A stretch of DNA of 64,000 nucleotides, from positions 588,001-652,000 of the forward strand of contig JAMPIV010005806.1 in the NCBI GenBank assembly GCA_024509875.1, in the 5' to 3' direction. The stretch comes from Oreohelix idahoensis. Taxonomy: Eukaryota > Mollusca > Gastropoda > Stylommatophora > Oreohelicidae. Shown in pieces: positions 24,427 to 35,570 of the stretch. Both the position numbers and the translations under genes were made by a program. How positions within the stretch are numbered: position 1 is the first letter of the stretch; each line of letters opens with the position of its first letter. Below the pieces are notes generated by a model that saw nothing but the letters and a program-made list of their open reading frames with translations, ran no database searches and was not told the DNA's origin.

Positions 24427-24682
24427 TCGGTAGCGCATTGGATACTTCACTGGCTTCCTAATTCGGCGGTCCATAGTTCAATTCCCATTTCAAGTAGGAA
24501 TTTTTAGACCGCAAACGGCTCCGGGGTCGACCCATCCTCATGAATTGGGTACTAGAGCAACTCTGGGAAGGTTAAGGCGGCCAGCGTAACGCTGACCCCC
24601 CTAGTGTGCCGATGGTCAACAAAATATAGGTCTAACACCATATTCCCAATCTGCCTCAATGGGCGTGTAACGGGATACTTTA
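24427..24682 (+). mobile_element. SINE family B, copy 1
   Basis: About 256 bp homologous to 54,746-55,008 and to 52,638-52,756. The head has GGTAGCGCATTGGATAC (A-box-like) and AGTTCAATTCC (B-box-like), suggesting a tRNA-derived pol III promoter. The body has GGCTCCGGGGTCGACCCA and GAAGGTTAAGGCGGCCAGCG. The 3' end is GTGTAACGGGATACTTTAC. No clear target duplication for this copy. Confidence 0.8.
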
Positions 24683-25177
24683 CATCAAATGAGGAACTTT
24701 GATTCATAAATATCTAGCATGGGAGCTTTGGATTTTTCGTAACTTCACTAATAAATTAAAGAGACGGAAAATCATGATAAAGTAAATTGTATATGCTGCT
24801 TTAAATTCAAGTAACAACAAATTTAAATATGGTTTGCAGTCGGTGGCCTTAATGAATGATTTTTGTAATAAACATCTACAATATTAAAACAAAAACACGG
24901 ATAACATGTTGAACCTTATTATGTGAATTGCTCGAAAAGAAAAAAAAGCCATAGGGGAATCGATGACACAAACAACCTCTGAGGTGTTTGGGTTGTTTAT
25001 GCCATAGCACATAATGGAAACCCAGTATAAACGTTGCTGCGGAAACTACAATTATAGGTGAATATAGAAATAAATTAATGAATGTCAGTCACTGAAGGTC
25101 AGACCACTGACACATCTTTGAACTAAAATGGTAAGTCAGGGACGTGGAATGTCTTTGCACCGTTGAAATAAAGGTAA

Positions 25178-25455
25178 GGGAGCCGCGCTGGTGTAATGGC
25201 GTCGGCGTTGTACTGGCGACCAGGTGTTTATGGTTCAAACCCGGGCGTCAGCGTTTGAAGAAATGTTTACGGCCGGAAATTTGACTGAATAGCCTGAACG
25301 GCTCCTGTGATAAACCCTCTGTGGATGGGAAGGAGCTTCGCTCCTGACCGGGTTGGAAGGAAAGTCCTCAGGTTCCCCAGCCTCGCAATGACATGTCATT
25401 GGGCCGAAGGGCTGAAAGCCCAAGTGCCGCTGGTTAAGGAAATAAAAAAAAAAAC
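25178..25455 (+). mobile_element. SINE family A, copy 1 (full length)
   Basis: A 278-bp element starting GGGAGCCGCGCTGGTG, with A-box-like TGGTGTAATGG and B-box GGTTCAAACCC (tRNA-type pol III promoter), then a shared body (GAACGGCTCCTGTGATAAAC ... GGGCCGAAGGGCTGAAAGCC) and an A-rich tail. It is flanked by the 9-bp duplication TAAAGGTAA (25,169-25,177 and 25,456-25,464). Homologous to 40,961-41,230 and 61,527-61,801. Confidence 0.93.
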
Positions 25456-25464
25456 TAAAGGTAA

Positions 25465-28011
25465 ATACACAATGATGCTCATCTATGAACATTGTCACAA
25501 AATGATATCTTATTCTTTCGTTTAATTTTCCTTTCCCCAATCCACTCCGTCCATACCCACTCTATCTTCCTTTCTACATGCTCCTTCTTTTATTATCTTT
25601 TGTTTACGCTTTCGTCAACCGAGGTTATCTGTCACACTTCGTTACCGAACCTAGCTGACTTGACCGGATGACTTATTACACTTTGTTCGCGGGGCAGAAA
25701 TCGTCATTACCAATGTAGCAAAGTGTGCAAAAACACACTTAGTTAATGGACTGATAGAACGAACAGAGAAAGAATAAATTGTGATGGTTTCGGCAAGAGC
25801 CTTGAACTGTATGAAAACCAAATGAACACCGTGTTACCAGGATTGACGCGAAGTAGGAAATTGTTCTAAGCATTTTAAAAATAGTAGCGGTCATGTATGC
25901 GCATTAGTTTATGTTATCGGAGAGAGGCAGGTAGAAAAAAATCCACAATGGCGAAAGCAAAGTGTCGCAAGTTAAGTAGAGAATTTCTTTTGAACTGAGA
26001 CTCTGTATCAGTAAATTGGGATACAAGTTATAGATTTTCAGAGAAGGGATATGCAGGAATGGAAATCCAAAAGGAAAGTTGAAAGAAGTATGTATATATT
26101 AAAATATTTGCAGTTTTTTATGACGTTCACATCACACGTCTAACCTAGTGATAGACTTTATAAATTCGTAGTAAATACATGCCATATCCGATTGTAAATT
26201 TAAGTAAATGTAAAGGAAGCTTCCAGTAGGGGAAGATAAAGGAAATATAAGACAACATTAGTGTGTATTGGATCGAGTGCTGGGACAGTTGCACATAATA
26301 CAATAAATGAGAGAAATCTTCAGTGCTGAAAAGGGACAAAACATTGCTGCTCACCAAGACGCCCGCGCGCACAATATATAAGGCGAGAACGCTCAGTTCA
26401 AAATACACACAACTAAATAACCCAGCCATAAGACAAGTAGAGTGCTGTCTATACTACGTCAGTTACCACTGCATGCAGGGCAGACATTCTTCGCAAATTT
26501 CAGTCTTCATAAGAGCTTGGAATCGATCTTAGAGGGTGTGTAGGTTTACTATCGATATTTATGTGAATAATATCAAGTTTATTTCAGACTTTAGTGTGTT
26601 GTGAATGTATCGGACATATTGTTTGTGTGGATATGATTGCTGACGATTGGAAAACCTAAATTTTAACCACCACAGCCCTTGTCAGGGCTAAATACAACTA
26701 TTCTGGTTTTGTCTGGGTCTATAACATACCAGCAAGACCAGTACTGACTTACCATGTATGTGAGAAAGGCAAAGGCTGCATCCTGTCCATATATTCATAT
26801 TGCTTTGGTTATTCATGTATTATTATATTTGAGACAATGTTTTGCAGTAGACACCAGTCTGTCTCACTATATCTAAATCATACAAGGCCATGTATCATTT
26901 GTCATACATGCAGACACCTGATGACACCCTCATCTCATACACACAATAGGATGTAATAGGTCTCCATGACATCGCCTACCAACTTGATACTCCTTGTTCC
27001 AGGTTCTATATTTAAATTTTAAAAACCCTGAAGTCAAGTGGACCTTCGATCCTGCTACCTAAACATAACAGGAGCTCAGAGGTTGAAGTGTTCCATAGCT
27101 TTTTTTCCCCCTGATAGCTGGGATTGGACTGAAGTGTGACTTTCAGAATAACAGTGTTATGTGTCAACCCATATCTGGACAAGTGCTGTTTAAAAGCTGA
27201 GTGACATAATGACTATTCCTGTGTCTAATGTGAGACATTCAACGGTCGGATGATGAGAAATTAGGGAATAGAATAAAAGAGACAGACTAGTATAAATAAC
27301 AACAGTGAGAAAACATTTTGTGGTGTAAATTAATTTAAAGATCACATCTGGACTTTTTCTCTACGTTTAAACTGTTCAATATATTATCAACTACCTGTAA
27401 ATACATAACCATAATCCCCATCGTCCAACACTCACCCTTCATTACCTAATTAGATAGGTGTAAATAATAAATTATGAAATTGTACTCAGTGACTTTTTAG
27501 ATTTTTAACTGTTTAAGTTGAGTTACTTTTTCTAATTTTATTATATCACATGGGTTACTACAGCTAAGGTGGCAAAGTATATTTCTGAAGCCTTAAACTA
27601 TTGTCTAGCTCAGAGTATTCGCAGCCGTAGATCACTTGTGATACCAGTGCTGTTCTCTGACACTGGGACTTCATACATTCTGGAGAGAATTCTATTTCTT
27701 CTCTAAACACTGTCTTCATACGAGAAAAACCTTACGCTACAACCAGACGGATTACAAGTCTACACTTAGCGACATACTTATTGTTAAGCCAGACGGACGA
27801 GTGATAGATAAGCCTCTATCCTCTTTGCACAAGCTGGCAAACTTGTGTAGATGAATGAAGAAAACGAGTGTTTGATTCGCTGAAATGACTTGCAGAAAAT
27901 TGCAACAAGACAATGTTTGCCCCGGTTTTATTCAATGTGGACAACAAATGACATTTTAAGACAAGGTGTCTAGGCATGACCAGCTGGAAAGGATTGGACC
28001 ACGAGGAATGA
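25465..28011. other. No recognisable gene; isolated TATA-like site
   Basis: About 2.5 kb of unassigned sequence. TATATAAGG at 26,375-26,383 followed by GCTCAGTTC at 26,391 resembles a core promoter, but the spacing (about 20 bp) is shorter than usual. No ORF over 100 codons and no terminal repeats recognised. Confidence 0.45.
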
Positions 28012-28175
28012 TACAAGGGAAGGTCAAAAAGTAATGCCTGCTATTTTTTATGTATGTAAATACTGCATCGGTGTGCAATTTGTAAATTTAGCAGGATTCC
28101 TCAAACACTCTTCTGCACTGTATAGCATTACCAACCTGTTTCAGTAACAGGTGGCACCACTGTAACAGTTTAAAA

Positions 28176-29330
28176 ATGGCTGCCAAAGACGTTCGGTTAA
28201 AAGAACGTTATGTCATAGAATTCCTCAATGCTGAAGGCGAGACCCCAATTCGCATCCACGAACGTTTGAAGAATGTTTATGGAGATTCAACAGTGGATGT
28301 TAGCACTGTCCGACGTTGGGTACGTCGTTGTGACGAAGCTGAAGTAGGTCAATCCTCAATGGCTGACGCAAAGCGGACTGGCCGTCAGTCTACCGCAGTG
28401 ACTCCACACAACATTCATCGAGTTGATGGCATCATTCGTGGTGACCATCGGGTAACACTGGATGAACTTTCTTCCATGTTGTCCATTAGTACAGGCAGTG
28501 TCTAGAACATCATTAAAGACCTGGGTTATTCAAAAGTTTGTGCACGGTGGGTACCCAGAATGTTGAAAGACAGACAGACATAAAGAAACAAGGAAAACCA
28601 TAGCCATCAACCTCCTGCACCGTTACGAAACTGAAGGAGAAGAGTTTTTATCGAATATTGTGACAGGTGATGAGACTTACTTACTTACTTACTTAGTCGT
28701 TCCCCTTCTACCGTGAGGTGTAGAGGTTTGGAAGAGAGAGCGCCAGACTATTGATGAGACTTGGGTTCATTTTTTTAACCAGAATCAAAGAGGCAGTCAA
28801 TGGAATGGCATCACACAACATCGCCGACAAGAAAGAAGTTCAAAAGTTCACCATCTGTAGGGAAAGTTATGGCCTCCGTGTTTTGGGATGAGAAGGGTGT
28901 GATTCTTCTCGACTTCTTAGAATAGGGAAACACGGGGAATGCAGACCGTTACATTGAAACTTTGAAGAAGCTTAGAGGTCGTCTTCGGCGACTTTACCCA
29001 TTAAAAGATCAGAGAACTGCACTACTGTTGCACGATAATGCCACGCCACACACCGCTAAACGCACCTTTGATGCCATTGCAGAATTTGGCAGGACATTAT
29101 TACCACATCCCCCTTACAGTCCCGATCTTGCACCTTCTGACTTCCATCTGTTTGGGCCACTGAAAGAAGACTTTCGCGGACATCACTTTGAGGACACCGA
29201 GATCCTTAAACGTGCCGTACGCCAGTGGTTTAAGAAAAACGACACACATTTTTACCGAGCGGGGATACATGCCCTTGTGAGAAGATGGACAACAACTGTA
29301 ACAAATAACGGAGATTACATTGAGAAATAA
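28176..29330 (+). pseudogene. Mariner transposase, family A copy 1 (disrupted)
   Basis: Starts ATG GCT GCC at 28,176 (MAAKDVRLKERYVIEFLNAE), the N-terminal paired-like helix-turn-helix DNA-binding part with VSTVRRWVRR. A TAG at 28,503-28,505 ends the first frame, and the same stop is present in copy 2. Downstream are a 4-bp AGAC-type expansion near 28,570, a nested LINE fragment right at the GDET motif (first catalytic Asp), a lost base near 28,776 and a TAG at about 28,923. The C-terminal part from about 28,962 is open, with LLHDNATPHT and SPDLAPSDFHLF (second and third Asp, 34 residues between), ending in TAA at 29,328. Such transposases cut and paste at TA sites. This one cannot make full-length protein. 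Confidence 0.93.
28679..28751 (-). mobile_element. Nested 73-bp LINE 3' fragment inside the mariner
   Basis: ACTTACTTACTTACTTAGTC and the following 50-odd bp match the 3' terminus of the RTE-like LINE at 31,687 and (reverse) 40,940. Flanked by an 11-bp duplication TGATGAGACTT (28,668-28,678 and 28,752-28,762). Comparison with mariner copy 2, which lacks it, gives the exact empty site. A very short 5'-truncated insertion. Confidence 0.93.
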
Positions 29331-29441
29331 ATTTTTGAAGTTCAGACTTGGGGCTACATTTCAATGTGAATTTTATCTGTTTTCTTGCCTATTGAATGAA
29401 ATTAAAAATTACGAGGCATTACTTTTTGACCGTCCCTCATA

Positions 29442-31679
29442 TAACACGTCCAATCACTTGGTTGAAATAAACAAAATGAGAAGAAAGTAACACCTTGGTA
29501 GAGATTAACCAGATCGGTGAGTTGTGATTTTGGTAAACATGACAAGCAACATGGAAGTGGCATGACCTTATATGGTCAAGGAGTATGTTCAGAAGAGAAT
29601 GGGGGAGAGGGCTAAAAACCCCTAACCTCTACTAAAAATAAGCCTCCTTACCGAAGGGGCTGGTTGACATTATTATTAAATTAAACTTAATTGGATCTCC
29701 CCAACGGAACCTCACGGAGTGACATTTATAATTAATTCTGATTGGGTTTTACCCCAACAGAACCTCACGAGACACATGTGTGTGGGCCGAAATTCCGCTT
29801 AACGCTTAGAGCATTGTAATATTTTAGCAACGCATTTCCATCTTCGTCCAAGAGATATCTCAGACACTCATGATGAAGAATAGATTTAGGATTCTATTAG
29901 AGGACAGGCAAAAAGAACTAGGAGTACCACTTCAAATATTTTAAAAAGAAGTAAAAACTCCAATGCTAAATACGTAGCCCCCCAAGTCCTGGAAAACTAC
30001 TTCAAAGGTACAGCTTACATGAGGAAGACGGCATCGTTAAACGTTTGCCTAACCTACTCCGGCCATCGCGCGCAATCAAGTGTGTTAATTCACCCGATAT
30101 CAGAGTAAGTTGTAATATATAAATTTTGTCATATTATATTTGCATGTGACATGTATAAATTACTTATGGATGAGCGGTTGCACATGGGAATGGAAATTTT
30201 ATCAAAGAAAATAACGTGCCATATCACCACTGCAAGAGCTGGTGGCTGCTTCGTGCATGTATCTGCACACGGAACCAATACCAGAGGTATCCCCAGGGTC
30301 TTTAATGAGCAGGGAGTGGATGATGATAGAGCCATGGTTTATATATTTATTATGCCTATTTTTAAGTGCGTTGTATATGTATATTTATGTATGTATAGAA
30401 TGATACATTTGTCTTCTTCTACAGTCCTAAAACACTTTCATATGAATAACGGGGTAACGGGCTATATTCTGAGGACGACGAAGTGGTGAAGGGACCTGGG
30501 GCCGACTGATGTTTACATCAGAGACACAAAACTTAAAATACGAGTTAACTCTTAAAGGCCGGAACGACGCTGGTAGCGTACATCCGCAAAACCCCTAGAA
30601 GCCGAAACGACGTTGGGAACGTCACTTTTGTGTTCTGTGAAATTTGTTCCGTATTTTTGTTATGACTCATAACTGAATACTATATGTAGAATATCACTAA
30701 AAATCGTTCATATTCTAATTCTACATTCATTTATCTTTACTGTGATGTATAATATGTGTGTCTTTGTTGTGTAATAACTCAGAAACTTTAGAATTTATAA
30801 AGGTACTGCTTTAAGGTACAAAAATAATTCTGGCAAAACTGATGAAAAAATTCCGGCCTGCAAGAGTTAAAACTTTTACTCACAGAAGGAGCGCAGAATA
30901 ATAAGTTTATAACAACTTTGACAACTCAGTTATTAAATTTGCGATTCTATAAATTTCTGTGAGACTTCCTGGAATAGAAGCATCATTCGTCTATTTATAT
31001 CTATGTCAAGATATCAGCGAAGGCTGTGATACTTTTGAACATCCTCAATCTTTTAGTCGAAGTTTGTCCCTCATTGGACCACAACTACAGAGCATAGAAG
31101 ATAACCTGCGACAGTTTATTTAGAATAGACATCTTGCTGGAACTGATTATATCATCTGCTCGTGTCCTAATCCTTCAAGATTGTTAAGAGACTTTCCGGA
31201 AATCCTAGCGTGATATGTTTAAAGTGTAGATTGTTAAAATCAAGATAAACTTGGAAGTTGCATGCGTCCTCAAGTCGTGCCTGCCAAATTAGACACATGT
31301 TATATTAAGACTACCCTTCCTGGTTGATCCACCAACATTAGGTAAACATTTCTGCTGGGCTAGGCTGAGCAATTCACTCGGTAATTTATCAATTGCCCGT
31401 CTGTATAAATTCTAAGCAGGCAACAAACAAAATGTTAGTTTAATCTTATGGTCCCAACTAGCTAATCGATTACTAACCAGAATCAAAGGATAACGTGTCT
31501 GGACTTCAAGCCTAAAACATGTTAGTTGATGAAGTGTGCCCTTCCAAGGATAAGATAATTTCGGTAGATGAAGGCGTAAAAAGTAAATAATGACCGGATG
31601 AATAATGACAGAGAAGTCTATCAAAGGATGGATAACAGAAATTACTGACTTGGTGGAGTGAAGCAAATATGGTCGTAGA
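29442..31679. other. No recognisable gene; one imperfect tandem duplication
   Basis: Sequence near 29,685-29,720 (CCCCAACGGAACCTCACGGAG) is repeated imperfectly at about 29,751-29,775 (CCCCAACAGAACCTCACGAG), a 57-bp offset. An open frame at 30,151-30,489 (+) has no recognisable motif. Otherwise unassigned. Confidence 0.45.
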
Positions 31680-31686
31680 AAATTTA

Positions 31687-32182
31687 CTTACTTACTTAGT
31701 CGTTCCCCTTCTACCGTGAGGCGTAGAGGTTTGGAAGAGAAAGCGTTAGACTATCCTATCGGCTGTCTTCCTCCTGGCCTGGTTCCATTCTAGTCCTCGG
31801 TCCTTCAAAGATTGTCTAATGTTGTCCTCCCAGCGGACTCTGGGTCGTCCTGGGCGTCTGGATCCCTGGCTCATTGTTTCCCATGCTTGTCGTGGTAGCC
31901 GATCTTCTCCCATTCTGCAGACATGGCCAAACCATCTTAGTTTGGACTGTTCTACTTGGGTCTGCAGGGGGTGTGTTTTTAGGCCTTGACGTATCGTCTG
32001 GTTGCGGACCTTGTCTCTTCTTGTTACTTCAACCACCTTCCCCAGATACCTCATTTCTGAGGTTTGGATCTGGCTTTTGTGGGTTGTCATTGCCCATGAC
32101 TCGCATCCATATGTCAAGACTGGGACATAGGTGGAGCGGCATACAGCCATCTTCGTTTTCTTACCAACTTCTCTCTTGCTGA
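31687..32182 (-). mobile_element. RTE-like LINE 3' end, minus strand (5'-truncated)
   Basis: Reverse-complement relative of 40,440-40,947. The (TAAG)n-type tail is at the left (ACTTACTTACTTAG), followed by the 3' end and the C-terminal coding region. Homology with the 40-kb copy stops at about 32,182. A 19-bp inverted copy of an internal segment abuts the 5' truncation point (32,181-32,199). Confidence 0.9.
31746..32150 (-). pseudogene. LINE endonuclease/RT polyprotein, C-terminal part
   Basis: A 134-codon minus-strand frame with YVPVLTYGCESWAMTT, then LRWFGHVCRMGEDRLPRQAW, RRPGRPRVRWEDNIRQSL and WNQARRKTADRIV. This is the conserved C-terminal tail after the RT domain in RTE-like and related LINEs. 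RT and endonuclease domains are not present in this copy. Confidence 0.88.
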
Positions 32183-32219
32183 GTCCGCTGGGAGGACAAA
32201 ATCAGGCATAACAAATTTA

Positions 32220-32743
32220 ACGAATGAATTAAGACTGTCGTGAGAAAGACTGGGGAACAAGATGGCTTCATAAGTTTCTATTATATAGAAATATTAGAAT
32301 TGTCCTTTCGATCGATCATTTAACAATTTCTTATTTATTAATGAATTACCAATTCTTATTATTTCAACAGTATGGGACGGTATGCAGCTGATATTCTATA
32401 TTCGAAACCTTGTTGGAAATCTATCTAGCATGCATAATATAAAGTACTGAAATAAGAGGGAAGACACGTCACAAGAATATCTAATTTATTCTCTTTGACC
32501 CTTCGAGGTATAATCACTCTGTGATAGATTATACCTCCAACCTTCTTAACTAAAATGTGTTAGGAATCTCAACCTTTTACTAGCCTATTCCTGGCATCCT
32601 ATTTTCATTTATAATATTCCATAACTCATATCTATCTTATCTAATCACATCTTCAGAGCTGATACTAGAACCGTCTCACATGCTAAAGTTTACAATCTAG
32701 GTTTATATGTGAGAAAATGTCTTATGAAAACATGAATGAATGT
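32220..32743. other. No recognisable feature
   Basis: AT-rich unassigned sequence; a small inverted element CGAGGTATAATCACTCTGTG with its partner TGATAGATTATACCTCCAAC sits near 32,506-32,542. Confidence 0.45.
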
Positions 32744-33245
32744 TACTTCTTCTTCTTCGTTCGCCCTCTGATGTCAACTTGAATAAGTTCAAAGAAAGCA
32801 GTGGTCAGCGTGAGGCTGTTGATATCTCCGTAGATTTTCTCTAGGAATGGTACTGGTGATGGTCATATGCGTTTTCTCTGTTCCTCATATGTGGGGCACC
32901 TTTGAAGTAGATGTTCGGCAGTCATTTTATCGGTGCCACAGTCAGTAGTCCTATCTTTAATTTGGTGAATAGATGGTATCTCAGTCTGTTATGACCTGTG
33001 CGAAGTCTGAAGATTACCACTTGTTCACTTCTGCTGAGCTGGTAATACGGATCATTTTTTGTGTGGCCTGTATGCTCTTCTTCCCACTTGTGCCTGTATC
33101 TGCGCTTGATAAAACTCTTGGCCTCCTCATAAGTTATGTTTGCGTCAAGTTTTGGAAACTTTCCCCCCTCTTTTGCCAATCTGTCAGCCTCTTCATTTCC
33201 ATGGATCTTGCAGTGATAAGGGATCCACTGTATCACGACTCTTGT
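32744..33245 (-). pseudogene. LINE fragment with RNase H domain end and (GAA)n tail
   Basis: Minus-strand coding for MIQWIPYHCKIHGNEEADRL, the C-terminal RNase H motif (H-x-x-I-x-GNE-x-AD-x-LAK) found in jockey/I/R1-type LINEs. Then RSEQVVIFRLRTGHNRLRYH and, after a frame change near 32,925, a DKMTAEHLLQRCPTYEEQ segment that is the usual cysteine-containing end. The element ends in GAAGAAGAAGAAG (plus strand CTTCTTCTTCTTC at 32,746-32,758). Related to 15,985-16,356. Upstream RT is missing. Confidence 0.85.
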
Positions 33246-33704
33246 ATTGCTGACATAGTCTGTAAAGTGTTACTCTTAAGTCATCCATTTCAGCATTACT
33301 TTGACCTGAATGAATAGTTTGAGTTTTTATCCACTTCCTTCATTTTGACTAAGGAAAATGTATTTATTTATTTTTAATAAATTTAAATTTCCATTCATTT
33401 TCTGCTCTGTTGCATACTGTAGAATGGAAGAAAAACCAAACACACAAAACGGAAAGACATGGTAATGCGTCTTACTTGGAGAAAGGACAAGAAAATCCTA
33501 CGTTGCGGCAACAAGGCCTTCGTAAGGGACAGACAGACAAAGACAGAAGGGAAAGAAAGTAAGAATTAAGTGGGAAACATAAAACTAAAAAATTAAGAGA
33601 AAACTCTCCCTAATGTGTCACATGTTGGTGGTAATCATCAACTGTTGTCGAATGTTTATCTTCATAGTAGTGTTTGTTCTTTCCTTATAGCCTAAGCAGT
33701 CTTG
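33246..33704. other. No recognisable feature
   Basis: AT-rich with purine-rich stretches (33,420-33,600). No supported gene. Confidence 0.45.
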
Positions 33705-33888
33705 TTATATGTGCCTGAAGTACCTGATTCCAACACGCTCATAAATAGACTCTACGAATGTAACTCGTCTTTCTGCATAACCTCTACAAACAAACGTTTC
33801 ATACACGGGGTGTCTATACTCCACATTGAACCTCAACTGTATCGTAGTCCCTGAAGTCATGTAGTCACTTTCTATCAGTAGTTCAGCA
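33705..33888 (-). pseudogene. Possible host exon of unknown function
   Basis: Minus-strand open segment after a polypyrimidine tract and CAG (CCTTTTTTCAG, exon start about 33,888), encoding AELLIESDYMTSGTT, YRHPVYETFVCRGYAERR and FVESIYERVG, ending in TAA at 33,705. Amino-acid composition looks protein-like rather than random, and a CAG/GTACTT near 33,723 could be an alternative donor. I recognise no family. It may be a terminal exon, a relic, or chance. Confidence 0.2.
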
Positions 33889-33908
33889 CCTGAAAAAAGG
33901 ACGCACAT

Positions 33909-35030
33909 GCTTTATAATTAGTCTTGTTCCTAACAGTAAAAATTAGTTAACAGTTCTCACGTCAAAATGTGTGTTAAACCTCATTTTACATACAGGCTTG
34001 CGCTCACTTGTGAAGGCATCACTGCATTCAAAATGAGGAGGCCCGAAAACGCATCAATTTAGAAACCACACCATTGATGTTAATTGTGACGTAAGTTTAA
34101 ATAAAGAATGACGTATGCGACGTCTGCTTCTGAGAGATAGCGACCAATCTTGATCTTTTCGCTGGTGTCCGTCGAGGTGGAAGGTTGTGTTTTCTGCGCT
34201 CCTAAAATGTATTAAAGTCCTGAGATTTGTGGCAACAATTTATATGAAGGTAGCGTATATTATTCCGTCGACATTCACGACGATGGCTACAAGACTATTT
34301 GTGGATTCAGAAGTTTACTGACGGCTAGTTTGCCTACGTATTCATGCCTTTGGGGCTGACAGAGGACTTGTGTATATGAAATCTCATATGATCTTTTCAC
34401 TCTGGAAATTGTGGATCGTTGTCGCATTGTGAGGTGTCATATTAAAGAATATTGAACGTTTATCAGACTGGGCTACGTCATTTCCAGTTGCAGTGTTCGC
34501 ATTTGACATTCGCGTTAGCAGCACGACATAACATGTTACATCACACGTAACAATGATATGTACATTTTTTAATCATTTTTCAGATCTGTCAAAAATTGTT
34601 TAACCTTTTTGTCTTTTTGCGTGATTCCTATATACAAACACTGGGATTCTCGCTGGTGCTACGGAGTTCGTGCATTGTGCTGAGATCCTCCTTGTGTGAT
34701 TTAAGGTAGGAGATCGGAGCACTGGAGCTGTCCGTGCGCAATGAAGATAGTCCTTAAAACTAAACGATCAATGTTTTTTCATCGTTATTCGGCTTATTGT
34801 TTTTTTTTAATGGGTGCTGGGGGAGGGGGGGGAGGGAGGGGGGGGGGTCGTTTTAGCAGAGCCTTTAATCTTTGCCCGCTCACTAGTTACCCACTTCTGT
34901 GTGTACCTTTTTTTATCAAGTACTAACCTCATAGCAAAAACTTAACATAATAAACATTAATATTTAGACAGATGGGCAAGCAATTGGTCTGTAGGAAAGA
35001 CCCAGTACAGTACACGACGAAATCTCTTGT
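33909..35030. other. Unassigned region with a G-rich tract
   Basis: No recognisable gene. Contains a G-run cluster at 34,819-34,847. Confidence 0.45.
34819..34847 (+). other. G-quadruplex-capable G tract
   Basis: Runs of 5, 8, 3 and 10 G separated by single A residues, which fits the pattern G3+N1-7 repeated four times. Low-complexity; may be polymorphic or misassembled. Confidence 0.7.
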
Positions 35031-35199
35031 GTGTATTTGTCGTAATTTTATATCAGATAGGTTTAAGATATTTATGGTCCAGTCCGAGCAGAGGTGATAG
35101 TGATAATTATGTGAGAGTAAGGTGTAAGAAATAGTTGTTTTTTTTTCTCACGATGTGATAGTGTAAGAGAAAGAACAGTCTCTGGATTGAGTAATTTTT

Positions 35200-35570
35200 C
35201 TAATCCAGCCCATCTGTACGACTATATTTAAATTAGACTCACTTTCTCTCCTCATACAAAATACAAGTTACACTGCACCCACAAACACAAAATTTTTGTG
35301 ACAAATACGCACAAACATGAAAACAAACTATGGATAACAGATATGGGCAGGGGTTGACCAACACCATAACATAAGGTTGATTAAGTTTATTATCACTAGA
35401 AAAAAAATCACAAAATAAAGCATCAACATCAATAAATCATGGTTTACAGACAAAATGAAAGTTAACACAATAGGCCCTCCCCTATTGTAATGGAAAAACA
35501 AAGAAGATCCCAACAGAGGTAATTAACCCAAAAGATCAAAGTTAACAATGAGGTAGGGAATAGTCAGGAC
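35200..35570. repeat. Diverged dispersed repeat, copy 1
   Basis: Shares an ordered set of short matches with 57,960-58,290: AGCCCATCTGTACGACTAT versus AGCCTATCCGTACAACTAT, ACAAACATGAAAACAAACTA versus ACAAACGTGAACAAAAAAAC, GTTTATTATCACTA in both, and TAACCCAAA followed by a GTTA-containing stretch. A weaker relative lies near 55,840-56,060. Type of element unknown; it could be the noncoding part of an old LTR or a large non-autonomous element. Confidence 0.5.

Larger units (their letters stand above)
28014..29439 (+). mobile_element. Mariner family A, copy 1
   Basis: Terminal inverted repeats: left CAAGGGAAGGTCAAAAAGTA at 28,014 and right TACTTTTTGACCGTCCCTCA ending 29,439, flanked by TA (28,012-28,013 and 29,440-29,441). 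Subtracting a nested 84-bp LINE insertion with its duplication leaves about 1,342 bp, matching the 1,340-bp copy at 41,236-42,575. Confidence 0.95.

Noticed and set aside
30151..30489. 112-codon + frame (KITCHITTARAGGCFVHVSA) considered as a gene.
   Set aside because: No recognisable family, no supported splice sites, and an opposite-strand frame of similar length overlaps it.
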